Positions 25,001 to 40,000 of a DNA stretch of 64,000 bases are shown piece by piece. Origin of the DNA: Patiria pectinifera. Taxonomy: Eukaryota; Echinodermata; Asteroidea; Valvatida; Asterinidae. The notes beneath the pieces are model-generated. The model was given only the letters and a program-made list of their open reading frames with translations, had not been told where the DNA came from and made no database searches. The stretch covers positions 4,239,281 through 4,303,280 of the forward strand of contig CM057144.1 in assembly GCA_029964075.1 (NCBI GenBank). The letters run 5' to 3'. A program made the translations under genes and the position numbers. Every line of letters begins with the position of its first letter. Position 1 is the stretch's first letter.

Positions 25001-28000
25001 GGTAATAATAAGAGCACCAGGAGCGTCACTTTGTGGCGGACATAAGTGCTATACAAGACGCCATTGTTATTATTATTATTAAACAGCATGTTCCGCAAAA
25101 TGAAGCTAAGAGTCATTTTATGTTCCTGCAGGGAGTGCATACGCAAGCATGCGTTTTATCAGAATGCTCGGCTAGACATCCGAGTCTCAGCAATGTCCCT
25201 ACCTGCAGTCACTGGATGCATTCATCAGTTCCATCTTCCTGCGATGCTCGTTGATGAACCACACCCGACCCTCGGCATCCTTGGCCAGACCAGGCCACAT
25301 CCGGGCGTAGCAGATAGCAATCTGGGTCAACTCTGGTGGGCTGGTATCGATCACGACACCGTCGGAACAGACAGCCTCCGAGGGTTCCAGAGCTCGGTTG
25401 TAAGCGATGACGGTGACGTAGTACTGGCCAGGCGAGGGGGCCGTCCAACTCGCATGCGTAGAAGTGGTTCTCGTCATCTGAAGAAAGGACGATGTGAAAA
25501 ATGGCGGGGATTACGGTCGTCTGTTTAAACCAAGGAGATCTAACCCTAGTGCCAAGCATTCATTTCTGAAATTGGGTTTGATTTCGAAATTTATCTTGAA
25601 GCGTTACAAGGAAACAATGATTAAAAGTAAATGCCTTTATCGGAAAAAAAAAAGAACAAGAAAAGCAAGTCAGTTGTGTTGACAAACACTATTGCCCAAC
25701 TGAGACTATATGAGATTGCATAACTGTGGCATTATTGTCTTATGAGCAAACTGCCATAATTAAACGAAATTAAGACGATTTTAATGCATGTAATAAACAA
25801 CCTTTCGGTACCCAAATGCAATTACCAAGAGCAATCCACAAACCAAATTTGAAGGTCATTAAGTAAATCTCAAGTTATCACACTGACAAGATTCCTTCGT
25901 CGGCGGGGCATAAAAAGGAGAGAGAAATTACAATTCATCGTCACCTCATCTTTGACCCTTCCGATCGACGTCTCGTTCATCCAGCAGGAATCGTCAAACA
26001 GATACTGGTAGAACTTGACCCCGCTCTCCTTGTCAAAGAACCCCTCCCAGTGAGCTGAGAGGTCGTTGCCCTCCTGAAAGTCTACCTCGCTGGACCCGCG
26101 TATCCCATCATGCACCACACCTGCTTGAGGGCCGGACGTATCTACCGTTATCTGTGATTTCATGTAGAAGTTGTAGATGAAAAAAATTCACATCCTGGCA
26201 TTTGTTACACTTATGCACATATTACACACTTTCTTAATTTGAGAAAAACGCATGTAATTAAAGCTATAGTCCATCATTTGCAGCCATCCAAAAAAGTAAC
26301 TGGCGTATTATTGTTGAAAAACATACTTGGTTGAAAAATAGTAAGTGGACTAAACTCCCTGTGAAATCAATCTTTCTGGTAAGCCATCATTTTGAAGTAA
26401 TCAACGAAAGAAGGCCTTTCCAATGGTGCGTAGGAAAATTTAACTCAGTAGTTCGTTTTGTTATTCGGCGCAGCGTGCGCAAGCATTATTGGCACGACAC
26501 ACACGCGCGCGCGGTTGCTACAATTCGTTGGATCAGTGCACGACATCGCGTATAGCTGCAATTCAAAACAATTCAAAGCAACTTTTGATTTGAAATTGAG
26601 ATCCTAGAATGCTGTTTTTCTCGGAATATACAGCTGTAGCTGCGCTGAAACTTCATCAGGTTAGTTGTTAAGTATCCTTCATTAGATTTTGAACACTTTT
26701 GTTGCTACAAACGAACAAAATACACAAATTACAAATGATGGACTATATCTTAAAAAAAACACCACAGTACAGGGTGAGTTAAAAAAAAATAAAATTGCAG
26801 AACCAATTTTTGAATCAAGTTTTGCCTGTAGCACTTTCAAAATCTAGGATGTGAAAGCCCAATCAATGAGCTTTCTTTTAGTACAAGAATCAGTCAAATG
26901 AACATACTTTTCAAGTTAAGGAATTTTGAACACAACTCCTGTCCATGGATCAGAAAAAAAGGGTAAGTGTTCTTTCAGCAAAACGAAAACAATTTACATG
27001 CATCCCTATGAGAATTGTTTTCATTTTGCTAAAAGAACACATACTTTATTTTGTTATCCATGGACAGAACTTTAATTGGTGTTTATGTTCAAAATTCCGT
27101 CACTTGAAAAGTACATGAGTGATTTGAAAGATTCTTGTACTTAAAGAAAGTGTATTGACTAGGTTTTCAAAACCTAGATTTTGAAAGTGCTACACGCAAA
27201 ACTTCATTCAAAAATTAATCCTGCCATTTGGGTTTCTTTTGGTTTTTACTCACCCTATACAGGCATACTGCAAGTGATTTTGTGCCACCTCAGTAATAAT
27301 TTTTACTTTTGGTCGTCGGTAAGTCTTTCTTTTAACAATTACTTGCGGAATTGAACCATGCCGCACGCTTACCCTGATTGTCTCGGTAGTAAGGAGTCTT
27401 GCATGGTTGGTAACCGTTAATGTGATGAAGTAATCAGTGTCATGGGCACCGATGTGGAATGTTGGATTAAAAATGTAGTCCACAGCGTAACAATCACCCA
27501 CTGGGACACACATACAGCTGACTGGATCGCAGTCTTCAGTGTCCTGTGAAAAAAACAAGAGTATAAAACAAAATGTGCCTATCAAGGCCGGCAAGTTTGA
27601 CACACGGGCACGTCATGGAGAAAAATGTCAAGAGCAGGGGCGTATATCTCAGGCATGCAACTAGGAATTTAGAAAAAACGAGGAAATTCCAAACCACACA
27701 AGACTTTGTACAGTGTTTTTCAATTTGTAATGGCATTCCTTAGAAGTCAAAAACGAGGAAATCAGCGGATCCGAGGAAAAGTTGCATGCCTGATATCTGG
27801 GGGGGGGGGGATGGGGGGTTTATGTGATGCGATCAAGCTACATAAGTCGTTTGTCGGGAATTTTCATGTGGAGATACTGGCCAAAATAGGGCCACTTCAT
27901 CACATCACTTCATCACATCTCTTGGTGTTCCGACTTCCATAATTTTTTAACTAAAGATGGTATCAGCATGCGATTTTCACAGCAGTAATGCTGAGATTGT

Positions 28001-31000
28001 GCTCTTTTCAAATCTGTAATAAAACATTTTTTGACCAGGGTCGACAAACGACTCATTTACCTTGATCGCATCACATATGTTCCCCCGCTTTTTGACCAGG
28101 GGGATGGGATATTAAATATCCCCCCCCCCCCCACTCTTTTTGAGAAAAAAAAAGTTGATTTTTGAGGCATGTTTCGAACATCCCAACAACAGAAATGTAT
28201 TCAATAGCACTGAAAAGTAGAGAATCAAAGTACAAAAACTTTTAAAAGTGCCATTTTGTCAATATACATCCATTTCCTGAAGAGCACCCCCTAGTGTAAT
28301 AAGGTGTTCCCCCGTCGAATTTCCACGGACGGGCAAGTTTTGGTCAATGAAATCATGACGATCAATAGGGAAAATTTCACCTGAATCGTATTTTGAGTTT
28401 CCACAAAGAGACAAATTCAAACTATATCATGTTGTTTGTTCTATGGGGCCATAAAAACGCGTGTGTAAAATTTAAGTTTCCCAATTCGTCCCTTCGCGAA
28501 AGTAAAGTAAAGTCTGTCCCGAGCCAATGTGGCTCATCAGGCCGGCGTTTCTCTCCGGTTTCAGTAGCATGAAACAACTGAGAATATTTCTACTCCCCCT
28601 GGATGGGATGCTAGTCCATCGCTGGTTACTCCCCAGCTAATGCCGGTACCCATTTATACTCCTGGGTGGAGAGGGGCAAGTGGGGGTGAAGTGCCTTGCC
28701 CAAGGACACAATATATGACCAGCGGCTGGATTCGAACCCCGGACCCTCTGATCATGAGCCACGAACCCTAACCACTAGGCCACACACTCCCCTTCGCGAA
28801 AACGCTGATGATATTATGACAATGGTTCTCACTGGATTGATCTGCCTGGCTGGAATAGTTTGGCTCCCGTATCCCGTCTCTGTCACAGGGTCCCACAGTC
28901 GCCAGTGAATGGTGCGTACACCGCTGTGAATGTCAAAGGTCCTGAACACAACACTGTGACAGAAAGACATTTGTTGCACAATCAAAAACAACCTCAGATT
29001 TATCAAGGACTACAATACAGTACAATACAATTAGGCATTTATAAAGCACCTTCGAGGAACACAACGCTGCACCAGGCAATATACACTACACAATGAACAA
29101 TGAAACTCAATACACAGAACATCAGTAACACAACAACCCCGGTTATATTTTGTGTATAGGTTACCAGGCAAAAACTGTCCAGTGGTTGACAAAAAGTCGC
29201 TGGCCGAACGTGGCGTTTTTGGTCTAGTCTGGCAACTTGCACGCCAAAGATGGTATTGCGACGTGTAGCAGCCCGGCACTATGCCATCTTACACAAACCA
29301 GATGACGTTAGGAAAAAAACCTGGATGTGCATTCCGGGAGCTGCACTAAAAAGTTCTTTTTTGGGGGTTCAGCTTGATCGTACTGTAATTTTGAGAGGAT
29401 CCTTTGCTGCATAAAGGATTGATAGCCTGTGATAGGTGAGTTTTTGCTTGTCCTCATGTCTAGAAAACTGGAAATTTCAAGCTTCCTCTACATAAAAATA
29501 TGGATGATCAACCAGAACTTATATGATGAATCACAGAGAAGAATTCTCACCTCATTTCATGCAGATCGGCTGAATTATGAACGGCTAGATTCACCTCCCC
29601 GTCCCGTACTAGCCAGAAGTCTTCAATCACAGGCGGGGAGGAATCTGTGTGAACCAACACACTGTCCCTCACAAAATGACCAGCTAGGTCCCTGGCCTCC
29701 ACCCAGAACCGAATGGAATCACCGTCCACTAGGGTCAGGTCGTAGGTCGCCCGTGTGTTTGTGGCTTGGTTACTCCAGTGGTCCGAGTTGTCGTCGCTGG
29801 GGGTGGCAGTGGTCCGGCCACCGCTGTGGTCGATGTCGTTGAGAACGCGGAACTGCGTCACGCCCTGGGCGTTCGGGATGGCCGCACGGCCACGCTGGCC
29901 AAAGTTCTGGTCATAATCTAAAAAAAAAATTATCCAGTGGATTATTGTTAACTGAATATTGAGCTTTGCTCCTCACTGACATCATTTCATATGCACCGTC
30001 AGCCCATATATGGACTCTGTCTATGCACGCCGTGCAGCGACGAACTCTAGGAGGATATAAGTACCTTAAAACTGCATTGCTGATGTTACCAAGAAATGTA
30101 ATTCAATTGTTTTGGTCGGTCCCAGAGGGCAAGCCAAGTGTCCTCTTTATACCTACCTATCTCACTGACTGACTGACTGATTGACTGTCATTTGTGAAAC
30201 TGGGCAGTGCTATCGTACAGGATTACCTGGTAATGCCAATGAATGGGCTACATCCGGCCCATTGTGTAGAACAGATGCAGGAGTCTGAATCAATTGAATC
30301 AGGTCCTGGGGGAGTCAGGTTGGCACAGTGGTCATTTTCGTCGCCTTCCACCGCTATGGCCCGGGTTCGATTCCTGCCCTGGATCAGATGTGGATTGGGT
30401 TTTCAGTCCCTACATGTTTCCGTGGGTTTTCCCCAGAATTTTCCTCTGGGGTTTTCCTCTCACTACTAAAACTGTAATTTCTTCTTATTGTCTACTCTCT
30501 ACAGGTTTCTTTAGGCTTTCGAGCTACAGTGCCTAAGGCACTTTTGAGGAATCCGTGGTTTCATTACCAGAAAGAAATAAAATGACAAAATAAAAAATGA
30601 AAACAAAATAAAATAGATTTTGTGCTCTGGGACCAGCTTTATTAGGCTTTTCCTAGTCTTGTTTCAAGTCTTGTACTCACTGCTATCGATGTGACCACTG
30701 ACGAAAGACCCGATGGGTTTCAACAATCCTTGGCTGTGATGATGCGCGTTGGTGAAACGGTTCGCCCAATCAAGCTCCACGGCGGTCGTCCCTCCGTCGG
30801 GGCCTAGACTGGTCAGCCAGACGTAGTTAGATTTCGAGGTTGCTGAGAGAACGCGCAGAGGAGAATCGTTCTGAACGGTGACGTCATTCGGGTCGTCGTC
30901 AAAGAACACAAAGCGTCTGCTGAGTTTGGTGTTGCCGGCGTTGTCGACGGTAGTCAGGATGATGGAGTACACACCTAAAGATATTTGAGAAAAGGAAAGA

Positions 31001-34000
31001 GCGTTTGAAAACTTTCTCTTTTTTACACCACAAAAAAAAGAAAAGTTCACACCATAGAGCTAAATTAAATTACAAGAGCGCTTACTCATGTACATGTTCA
31101 AAGTGATGCCTGCTGGGCGCATCCATATTTGTGCACAAAGCTATGGAAATCTTGAAATTTTGTACGACTTTTGTACGGCAATTTGCATATCTGTGTTTGT
31201 ATTCTATACAGGTGCGTTACGGAAGTTGATACGCCCAAAACCGAAATGCACGATCAGCAAGCGAGTGTTTCATTTTGCTTTGCGCGTATCCGCAGCAGAT
31301 GCTTTTTGCCGTGACGTACGTGTTTTTGAACCGTCATGAGCTTGCGTATGTTCTTCTTGCACGTTGCATTTACAGTACATTTTCAAAATTCAATCTATCT
31401 AATTTCATTATGTTCTACAAACACACACATGAATTCAAAATGTCTGCACCCAGAACGCGGCTTCAAAGCGTCTACGCTTGCAAGAATGAGGAGTTAGCGC
31501 TCTAGTAATTTAATATAGCACTGTGGTTCACACTCATTTAGAGGGGTCATAATTTTGAATATGATCGTCTGATTAGAACGTCATTGACTCAAAAAAGTAT
31601 TTTTTTTCTGTTTTCCATTGATATGCTGGTTTTTATTTGATCTTTAATCCACCTATTCAATCAAGAGAGTGTTAAGGAGTACTTGAACGCATTGCCATTT
31701 TACTTGGCGCTCACGCAAAAAACAATTGTACAGCATAATCCTTCTTCACGCTGAGCATGTTTCTCTCACGAAATTGTTATGCCACTTTCCAGCACCAGAT
31801 TTCATGAAACTTGTAACTTGTAACTCAATGTGACTTACGATGCATTGCAGCGCTGCGACGCGTTGTATCCCTACGATGCGTCGCAGCCGCGGCGCGTCCT
31901 GCGATCCATTTCACAAAACACGTCACAAGTGCGACACGTAGTAGGTGTATTTATAGCACAACTTGGTCACTGTTGTATGTACTTATCAAGCTAACAGTAA
32001 ATAGTCATCTGATATTCAAGAGAGAGTCCTCGGATTTCCTCTCAAAAAGTTTTTAAACTGTAAAAACAAAATGGCGGACGTGTGATGCAATTTTAAAGGG
32101 GAAAAGGTCTCGGTGCACTTCTTCTTTGTACAACTTTACATACATTGTCTCGGTATTATAGTCTCGCTTATTTTTATGGTATAAAAGTGGCTATGAAGAA
32201 CGCTTCTTATTTTGCGATGACCACAAAAAACGTCGTAACTTGTGACATGTTTTAAGTTGTCAAGGAACTTACGACGCATTCGACACATCGCAAGCTTCAT
32301 GAAATAATGGATCATACGTGTCGTGAATAGTGATGTGTTACACGTCACAACTCGGGTTGCGTCACATCGCAGCGCTTTTTGAAATCGGGCGCAGGTAATT
32401 TATGCCAATGTTTCAATGAGCCTTTTAAATAAAGCCTTTATTTGAACAAACTTGCAATAAAATAAAATGGCTTTTTCGACTTGAAACCAAACCCATCTAT
32501 AATGGAAACCTACCAACGTGAGGAAAGGTGACGCTGCGACCAGAGTTTGTGACCCCGTTATAAACGGCGGAACTGTCAAAGATTTCGGTCATCTCGTTGC
32601 CATGGTTACCCGACAGCTGTCGCACTTGCAGGTCGTACTCTTTGATGCCGGCGAGATCGTCGGCCCATCCCTGCCAGGTGATTGATGTTGTGGCCTTCGA
32701 AAAAAAATTGAAAAAGGAGTCAGTAAATGTTTTGTGTGACACGGTTGTTAAGCTATTAAAGGTAGCGCAAATAATGGTCATGATGCCCATGTGTGACGGT
32801 ACATGAATTTGAACCCAGAGGGGAACATAATTGTTGTGTTCTTGGGCAAGACGCTTTACTACGTGACGGTAGTCTTGGCTCCAGACGCTAGTGATCGATA
32901 GTGGATCAGGCATATCTAACGACACACTAAAGTCTTGGGAATCCTGTAGTAACCATTTAAATTTGTCTTTAATTTCTCCCTCGACTTTCCTAGGGAACCA
33001 ATCAGCGATCGTGAAATGGTTTACAGTCAGTTGTGCGCGCTCGCGGTAAACATACACGCTAGGTGCCTAGAAAAGTACAGGGATTTCCCCCGAAATCCCA
33101 GTACTTTTTCCAGCACATCTCGAATTATCATTTTTCGAGGGTGGGCAGGACATCCTTCCCCCCCCCCCAACCCAACCAATCAAATTAACAGCAATAAGAC
33201 TTTGCGCCTCTTTTTCTTTAGTTTTTTTTTCAGGGGGGGGAGACCCCCTCGGGACGCCCGTGCTTTTGTCCATGACTCTGGAACGCCAGTTTGAAATAAG
33301 TGTCATGGTTCAAAAACAATTGACCAAGTTCGAGCAAGGACTATAGTTAACCATAGATCGACGACAAAAAAATTCACTAAAACGCAGGAACTACTCTAGT
33401 TGCGACTTTTTGGAACCGGAGCCGAAGACATAGTTCTATGACTGGTATACAAATTAATAGCGGCACACATCTTAATACACCGCAGGGAGCTAGGATCAAG
33501 AGTCTTGACCAGGGCTCGACAAGAGACATTCGCACGTTGCCAACAGCGGGCAGGCGTAAGCTACCTCACGAAGCAACCACTAGTTGACTAACGGTCCTCG
33601 TCTGAACTAGCCTTTAGTCAAGGCGCGCGTGTCTACCTGGACGCATGGCGCGCCAGATTCTGGCACGAAAAAAAACCCAGCGCGGGTGGCGAAGCCACGA
33701 GCGCCTTTACCATCTCGTGGAGCTAATCATTACGCATTTTTTCAAGTACATATGAATAATATGAATCATGCATGTTGCGGATATATATGAACCAATCACC
33801 ACGAACATGCCATTTTGGAGGTGATGACGCGCGCGCGCTCCCGAGGGCGCGCACCACACGCGTTCTTAAAAACAAGACGCGCATGCATTCACAACATGTC
33901 ATGCATTTTACATGTCTACCAAATTGGTAGACAAATGTCGATGGTAAAGGCCCTCGCGGCTTCGCCGCTCGTGCTAGTCTTTTTACGTGCCAGCATCCGG

Positions 34001-36964
34001 GGTGCGTCGGTGTCCGGTATTAGCGCGTGGGACTTGACTAAAGGCTACGTCTGAGCTTGCTCTGACCTGTGTGGTAACATCGTTCCCTGCATTCAGCATG
34101 GTGGTTCGGCATCCACTGCCGACATCCACGCAGTGGTAGGGGTCATCAAAGTCAAAGGTGAATGTTGAATAGCCGGACACTCTCCGTTGAGAATAGTAGC
34201 GCGTGATGATGGCATTGGAAGAGTCTCTGTTGTAGAGTTTCAGGTACCCGCCATTTCTGGCCTCGACATCATACCTCAAACTGTAATAAAAAGGCAGATA
34301 ACAAAGATTACAAAATCTAAAAATTGCTACGAGGTAATATTTCAGGATTTTGGAAGTGCATGGATATACAGTAAACTCCGGCTATTAAACCGACATCGTA
34401 CAACTCGTCAAATCGCTCAAGTCGGCCGTATGACGAAAGTCCTGATGATGTCCGTAATGCCTTTCCATTGACTTTTTTATTTCTAAGTCGGCTTTTACAA
34501 GTCGCCATTTCGCTCAAGTCGTTGTGTTACTCTCGGTCCCCTTTCCATAAAAAGCATTACAAAATCCTTTGACATCAACTTCCTGTACTGCGGTTGGCAA
34601 AGTGTTGAGTGAAAAGTGGTTTCGCACGGCCCGTGCTCGCTGCATGCATCGGTGTCGAAAAAGGGTGTCCATCTACATACCACTACGCGGCTCTATAGGA
34701 TCTTTGCTGCATACACCGCATATGCATCGTGAGCATATCAATACCAGTACCCCCTCTAGGCTATACGCATGCGCTCTGTCCATTTTGTGGGTCGTCTTAC
34801 TAAAAGACTACTGCTGCAGTCAATGCGTGTGTGGTATATACCGGACCACGCGTGCACGCATTTAATTCGTTACTGTGCACATAGACATGTATCGTGGTCT
34901 CCACTATCAATACCCCAAACGTGATGATACAATTCGAAGATTAATTTGCTGGATTCAACTCAAGAATTAAGGAGATAATCCAGGGTAAATCGAAGCCAAT
35001 TAGTGCAATGAATCATGTGTGCAAAAGACCATTCATGTAAGTCGGCAAAATGACGACTTATAGCATATATCGGCATTCGCGTAAGTTGTCACAAATTTTC
35101 TACTAGCCTACAGAATTTCACAAAATATCAGTCACTGAACAACCGAGGAATAGATGGCCAAAACAAGAGACTCTTCTAAGGTTAACGAAGACTTACACAT
35201 CTCCAGTGGAGGGAGTCCATGAGTTGTAGTTTAGAGAGAACTCGTATTCGCAGGTGACCAAATCGGTTCTGGGTGACAGCCGAGATCCAGCCCCTGAACA
35301 AGTCCGAGAAGCGATGGAATAGGTTCCTCCCTGGGCCCCTGACGAATGGAAAGGCAAAGAAACACCGTTCAGATCATTGGATATGAAGGAGAAGACAGGG
35401 AAATTAGTGCTTAAAGGCCCGTAGAGGCATTTGCAGGCCCACGGCCAAGGGTGGGCATGGAGGGCAGGGCATGGTGGGGCAGGGCCTCCCCCCACCCTGG
35501 TGAGCAATTCAAGCCCATCATCGTTTTTGCATTTTTTATGGTAGTGTGCCCCCTAGTCAGTACTATGGCCACCCTAATGCTAAGTAAGGCGCTTTACCTC
35601 AATTACTCTCAACAAAGGTGTTAAATGGCGCTATCAGCATTATTCAGTGCTTGGAAGGTAACAGACTTGCTGTGGACTCGAGTCTGGCCCAATCGTTTCG
35701 AAAGAGAGATGGGCACTCCGTGCCAGTGAACACGGGTTCGTCCCTTTTACTACTATTAATCCCTTGTTACTTGTGACTGGACTTGTGATGGACTCGTAAT
35801 GGGCCCCAACATGTTACTGGCACAGCGTTTAAAACAAAAATATTCACTCACTATTAACAACCGCTGATACACTCGCAGATACGATCCCAAGCCCGACGCT
35901 GTGGATGTACGGGTGATCGCCGCCGCTTGGGTTCGGTAGTCCAGCAGGTTGGTAGGAGCTCTTCCAATTGACCTTAACGCTTGCGAAGTCTCGCACGTTG
36001 GTGTAGACCGTAGCTGTACTGCCCTGGACCGTGGGGGATTCCAGAGTTGTCGTCCCCATGATCAGGGTGGCACGGTGCTCTGATAGGACTGGAGCCTGAC
36101 CGCTGCCCACTTCAGGGAAAGAAAAACCAAGGAATGCATTGCTAATCAGGTTTCAATCAATGGAAAGCTTAGTTGATTGAAGAGAAAGCTATACTATATG
36201 TGGCAATTTTAAAATACAGTTTCGTCGTCGAGTCGAGAACATTCTTCTGGGGTTTTCCTCCCACCTCTAAAGCTTTAATTTCTTCTCATCGTCTTCTCTC
36301 TACAGGTTTCTTTAGGCTTGCGAGCTAGAGTGCCACAGAGGACTCGACTGTACGTACCATACTTTCAATGGGGGCACTTTTCAAATCCGACAATCATTAA
36401 CACTAAATGACAGAATAGTGTACAAATGCCCAGGTTACCCAGCTGGCTCTGTCTTTTGCACAGGCGGATAATATTATCAGTACAATTTTCCTTGGGTGTT
36501 AGAGCATGATTTTTTATGTATTTCTATGAAAAAAAATGTCAAATAGGAACTGGGTTTTTTGTTTTTTTCCGACCCCCAAAACCCCCCTCTGGATACACGC
36601 CTGCTGGTCCATATGTGGATTGGGATTTCAGTCACTGGCTGAAACTCCTCCTAAAACTGTAATTTCTTCCGGGGGGGGGGGGGGGTTTCAAAGGGGCCAA
36701 CGAAGGCCATGCCTGACCCCCCCCCCCAAATACAACATCCACAAAACTCAACCAAAGCAATACATTTGCGCCCCCTCCACTTGCTTTTCATATTAAATTT
36801 GAGGCGGAACATTTTTTGACCCACTTTTTGGTAACAAACATTTTTTTGGCCCCCCTAAAAAATTGTTTTTTGGATCTGGCCTTGTTCTCTCCACAGGTTT
36901 TTACAAGCTAACAGTGCCTAGGGTGCTTTTGAGCATTCCTTGGTTTCAGTAGGCCCTACAAGAA

Positions 36965-37000
<36 letters not shown>

Positions 37001-40000
37001 GTGAAAGGACGCTTGAACAGTGATTTGAAAGTGAGGGCCTTTTAATAAAGTTTTATAATAATTTTCAGTACATTAAGGCACTGTGCAGTCAACGAGATTC
37101 CAATCAAATAAAACCCATCAGACCAGTTTGGATTACTGTCACTAGCTGCCGTGGTTTCCCAGTTTGTGTCCAATGAGTTGAAGAAAAAAATAACCAACAA
37201 CTACAGTTGTACTGACGTGTTCTGCAGTCTGTTCCCGAGAATCCACTGCTGCATGAGCACCGGGCGTCTGTGCAGGAGCCTGGGAAGCAGGCGTCGCTGT
37301 CTGACCTCCATGAACATTGCTCTGGTGATGTGGAAAGAAAACGGAATACATGTAGCAAGGTTTCACATGAGCTCTGGATAGGTCATTAAAGTTTGTGCGG
37401 TAGTGTGACATCATTAGCAACAATACCCACTTACACTAAAGATGTGACGTTTACACATTTAAACGGTTAAACAATATTATATGACTGACATACAGATCCT
37501 AGTCATTTGATTGGTGGAACTCACATCACGTGGCATTCGTTATTGCTCCCATTCACGCCGCGGCTCAAAAAGTACTATCCGCCCATGGGGAATGGGAAAT
37601 ACTATTCAACAGTTAGGATCATGACGCGGTATTTGTGTGCAAATGCATGCTGGTGTGCGTGTTCAGCGTTGCGCGTAGCGCGTATTGTTCCAAAGAGCCA
37701 GCGCTACAGCGTTGGGTTCAAACATTTTCGTGAAATGGTGGTTTGGAAGAGACAAATACATTTTCCTCCAAGTTTGTATTGAAATAAAAGTTCAAATATA
37801 TCAAATGACAAGGATCTATATGTCAGTTATATAAAACAAATATAGAGTGGCTTTAAATTGTGAAATGGGAGGAATATTATCGCTCGGTAAACTCTGGACT
37901 TTTCTATTTCACGAGGCAAAGCCGAGTGAACTGAAAAATTCCTCAATATTTGTTTTATATAACTGACACATAGATCCTTGTCATTGATATATTTGAACTT
38001 TTATTTCCATACAAAATTGGTGAAAAATGTATTTCTCTCTTCCAAACCACCCCTTCACGAAAATGTTTGAACCCAACGCGGTAGCGCTGGCTCTTTGGAA
38101 CAATACGCGCGGCCGCGCTGACTGAGCACACCAGCATGCATTTGCACACAAATACCGCGTCATGGAACAAGAATGATCCTAAGTGTTCAATAGTATTTCC
38201 CATTCCCCATGGGCGGATAGTACTTTTTGAGCCCCGGCGTGAATGGCAGTAATATACAAATATTGAATGCTTCGAGTGGTGTAGTAAAACTAGCCTCCCG
38301 AGGTGATCCATGGACCATTCAAATATTTGTTTTATAACACTTCACCCACAGATTCTGCTTGATTTTAATATTTTACATTATTTAAATCTGACCACAGTTG
38401 AAATAAACTTCAATTTCAATACAAAATTGGTGGAAAATGTATTTCTCTCTTAAAAACTAACCCTTCACGAAATGTTTGAACCCAAGTCTGCGGCGCGCTC
38501 TCTTTGGAATAATACGCGCTACGCACAACGCCCAACGCGCACACCAGCATGCATTTGCACACAAATACCGCGCCGTGGAAATAGTACTTTGGTTGCTAAT
38601 GGTATAGTACTTTGGTTGCTATGCGCATAGTACTTTGGGCCGTGCACAGAAAGATAGCAAAATTAGAAAGTAACATGTGACTCGCTCTCGGCCAATCAAG
38701 ACACAGAATCTGTGGGTGAGGTGTTATAATGTTAAATATTAAACGACAACTCCTTACTTATGCACTGCCTCTGGTCAGCTGACTTCTTGTAGGCTGCTCC
38801 GATTGCAGTGCCATAGTCTCCGTTGCAGTTCTGACAAATTTGGTCTGAGTCAGTGGTGCATGTTACACTATCACAGAAATCGATACTTGTGCACTCTGGA
38901 ATATAACAATAGAAGCAGACCATGAGCTGTGTAAAAATTAAAGCTCAATCTTAAAGGTACAGTCCATCATTTGTAATTTGTGCATTTTGTTCGTTTGAAG
39001 CAACAAACGTGCTCAAAATCTAAAGAAGGGTGCTGAACAACTAACCTGATGAAGTTTCAGCTCAGCTTCAGCTGTATATTTCGAGAAAAACAGCATTCTT
39101 GGATCTCGATTTCAAATCAAAAAGTTGCTGAATCATGTTTTGAATTGGGCCTGAATTCAGCGTCCGCGACACTTCTCACTGAGACTATTGCAGCTACACG
39201 ATATCGCGCACTGATGCGACGAATTATAGCAACCGCACGCGCGTGTGCTTCGTGCCAATGCTTGCGCAGGGTTCGCCCCCCCCCCCAAAAAAGCTACTAA
39301 CGGAAATTTCCAATGGTGCGTCTTTCCATTAGACAGGCCTTCTTTCGTAGATTTCTTCAAAATGAAAGCTTGCCAGAAAGAATAAATTCACAGCGAGTTT
39401 AGTCCCCTTACTGTCTTTCAACCACGTATGTTTTTCAACAATAATTACATCAGTTACTTTTTGGATAGCTGCAAATGATGGACTGTAGCTTCAAGGCCAG
39501 TTCGTTTCTGGACGTCAAATTCGCTTCAACTATGAACTGGTCTTTAAGCTGAATTATTGTTATCTCCGTCAAGGAGGTTATGTTTTCACCGACGTTGGTT
39601 GGTTGGTTGGTTTGTCTGTGAACAGGATAACTCAAAAGGATGCGGACAGATTTTCATGAAATTTTGTTTAGAGGTCGTCCTTGCTACAAGGACTGACCCA
39701 TTATATTTTGGACATGATCCAGATGCACATATCCGGATCACGATACTTGTAACTGGACTTGTGAAACTTGTCGCTGGACTTGTGATTCCTTGTGAGTGGA
39801 CTTGCAATTACTTGTGACTGGACTTGCGATCACTTGTGGCTGGACTTGCGATTCCTTGTGACTGGATTTGTGATTCCTTGTGACTGGATTTGTGATTACT
39901 TGTGACTACTTGTGACTGGATTCGTGAGCCTTGTCACTGGACTTGTGATTACTTGTGACTGGAATTGCGATACTTGTGACTGGAATTGTGATTACTTGTG

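Noticed and set aside
32695..33057. Extension of the exon 10 open frame to 186 codons
   Set aside because: A T-rich acceptor (TTCGAAG) ends the exon at 32694 in phase with exon 9; the extension contains SINE-like sequence.
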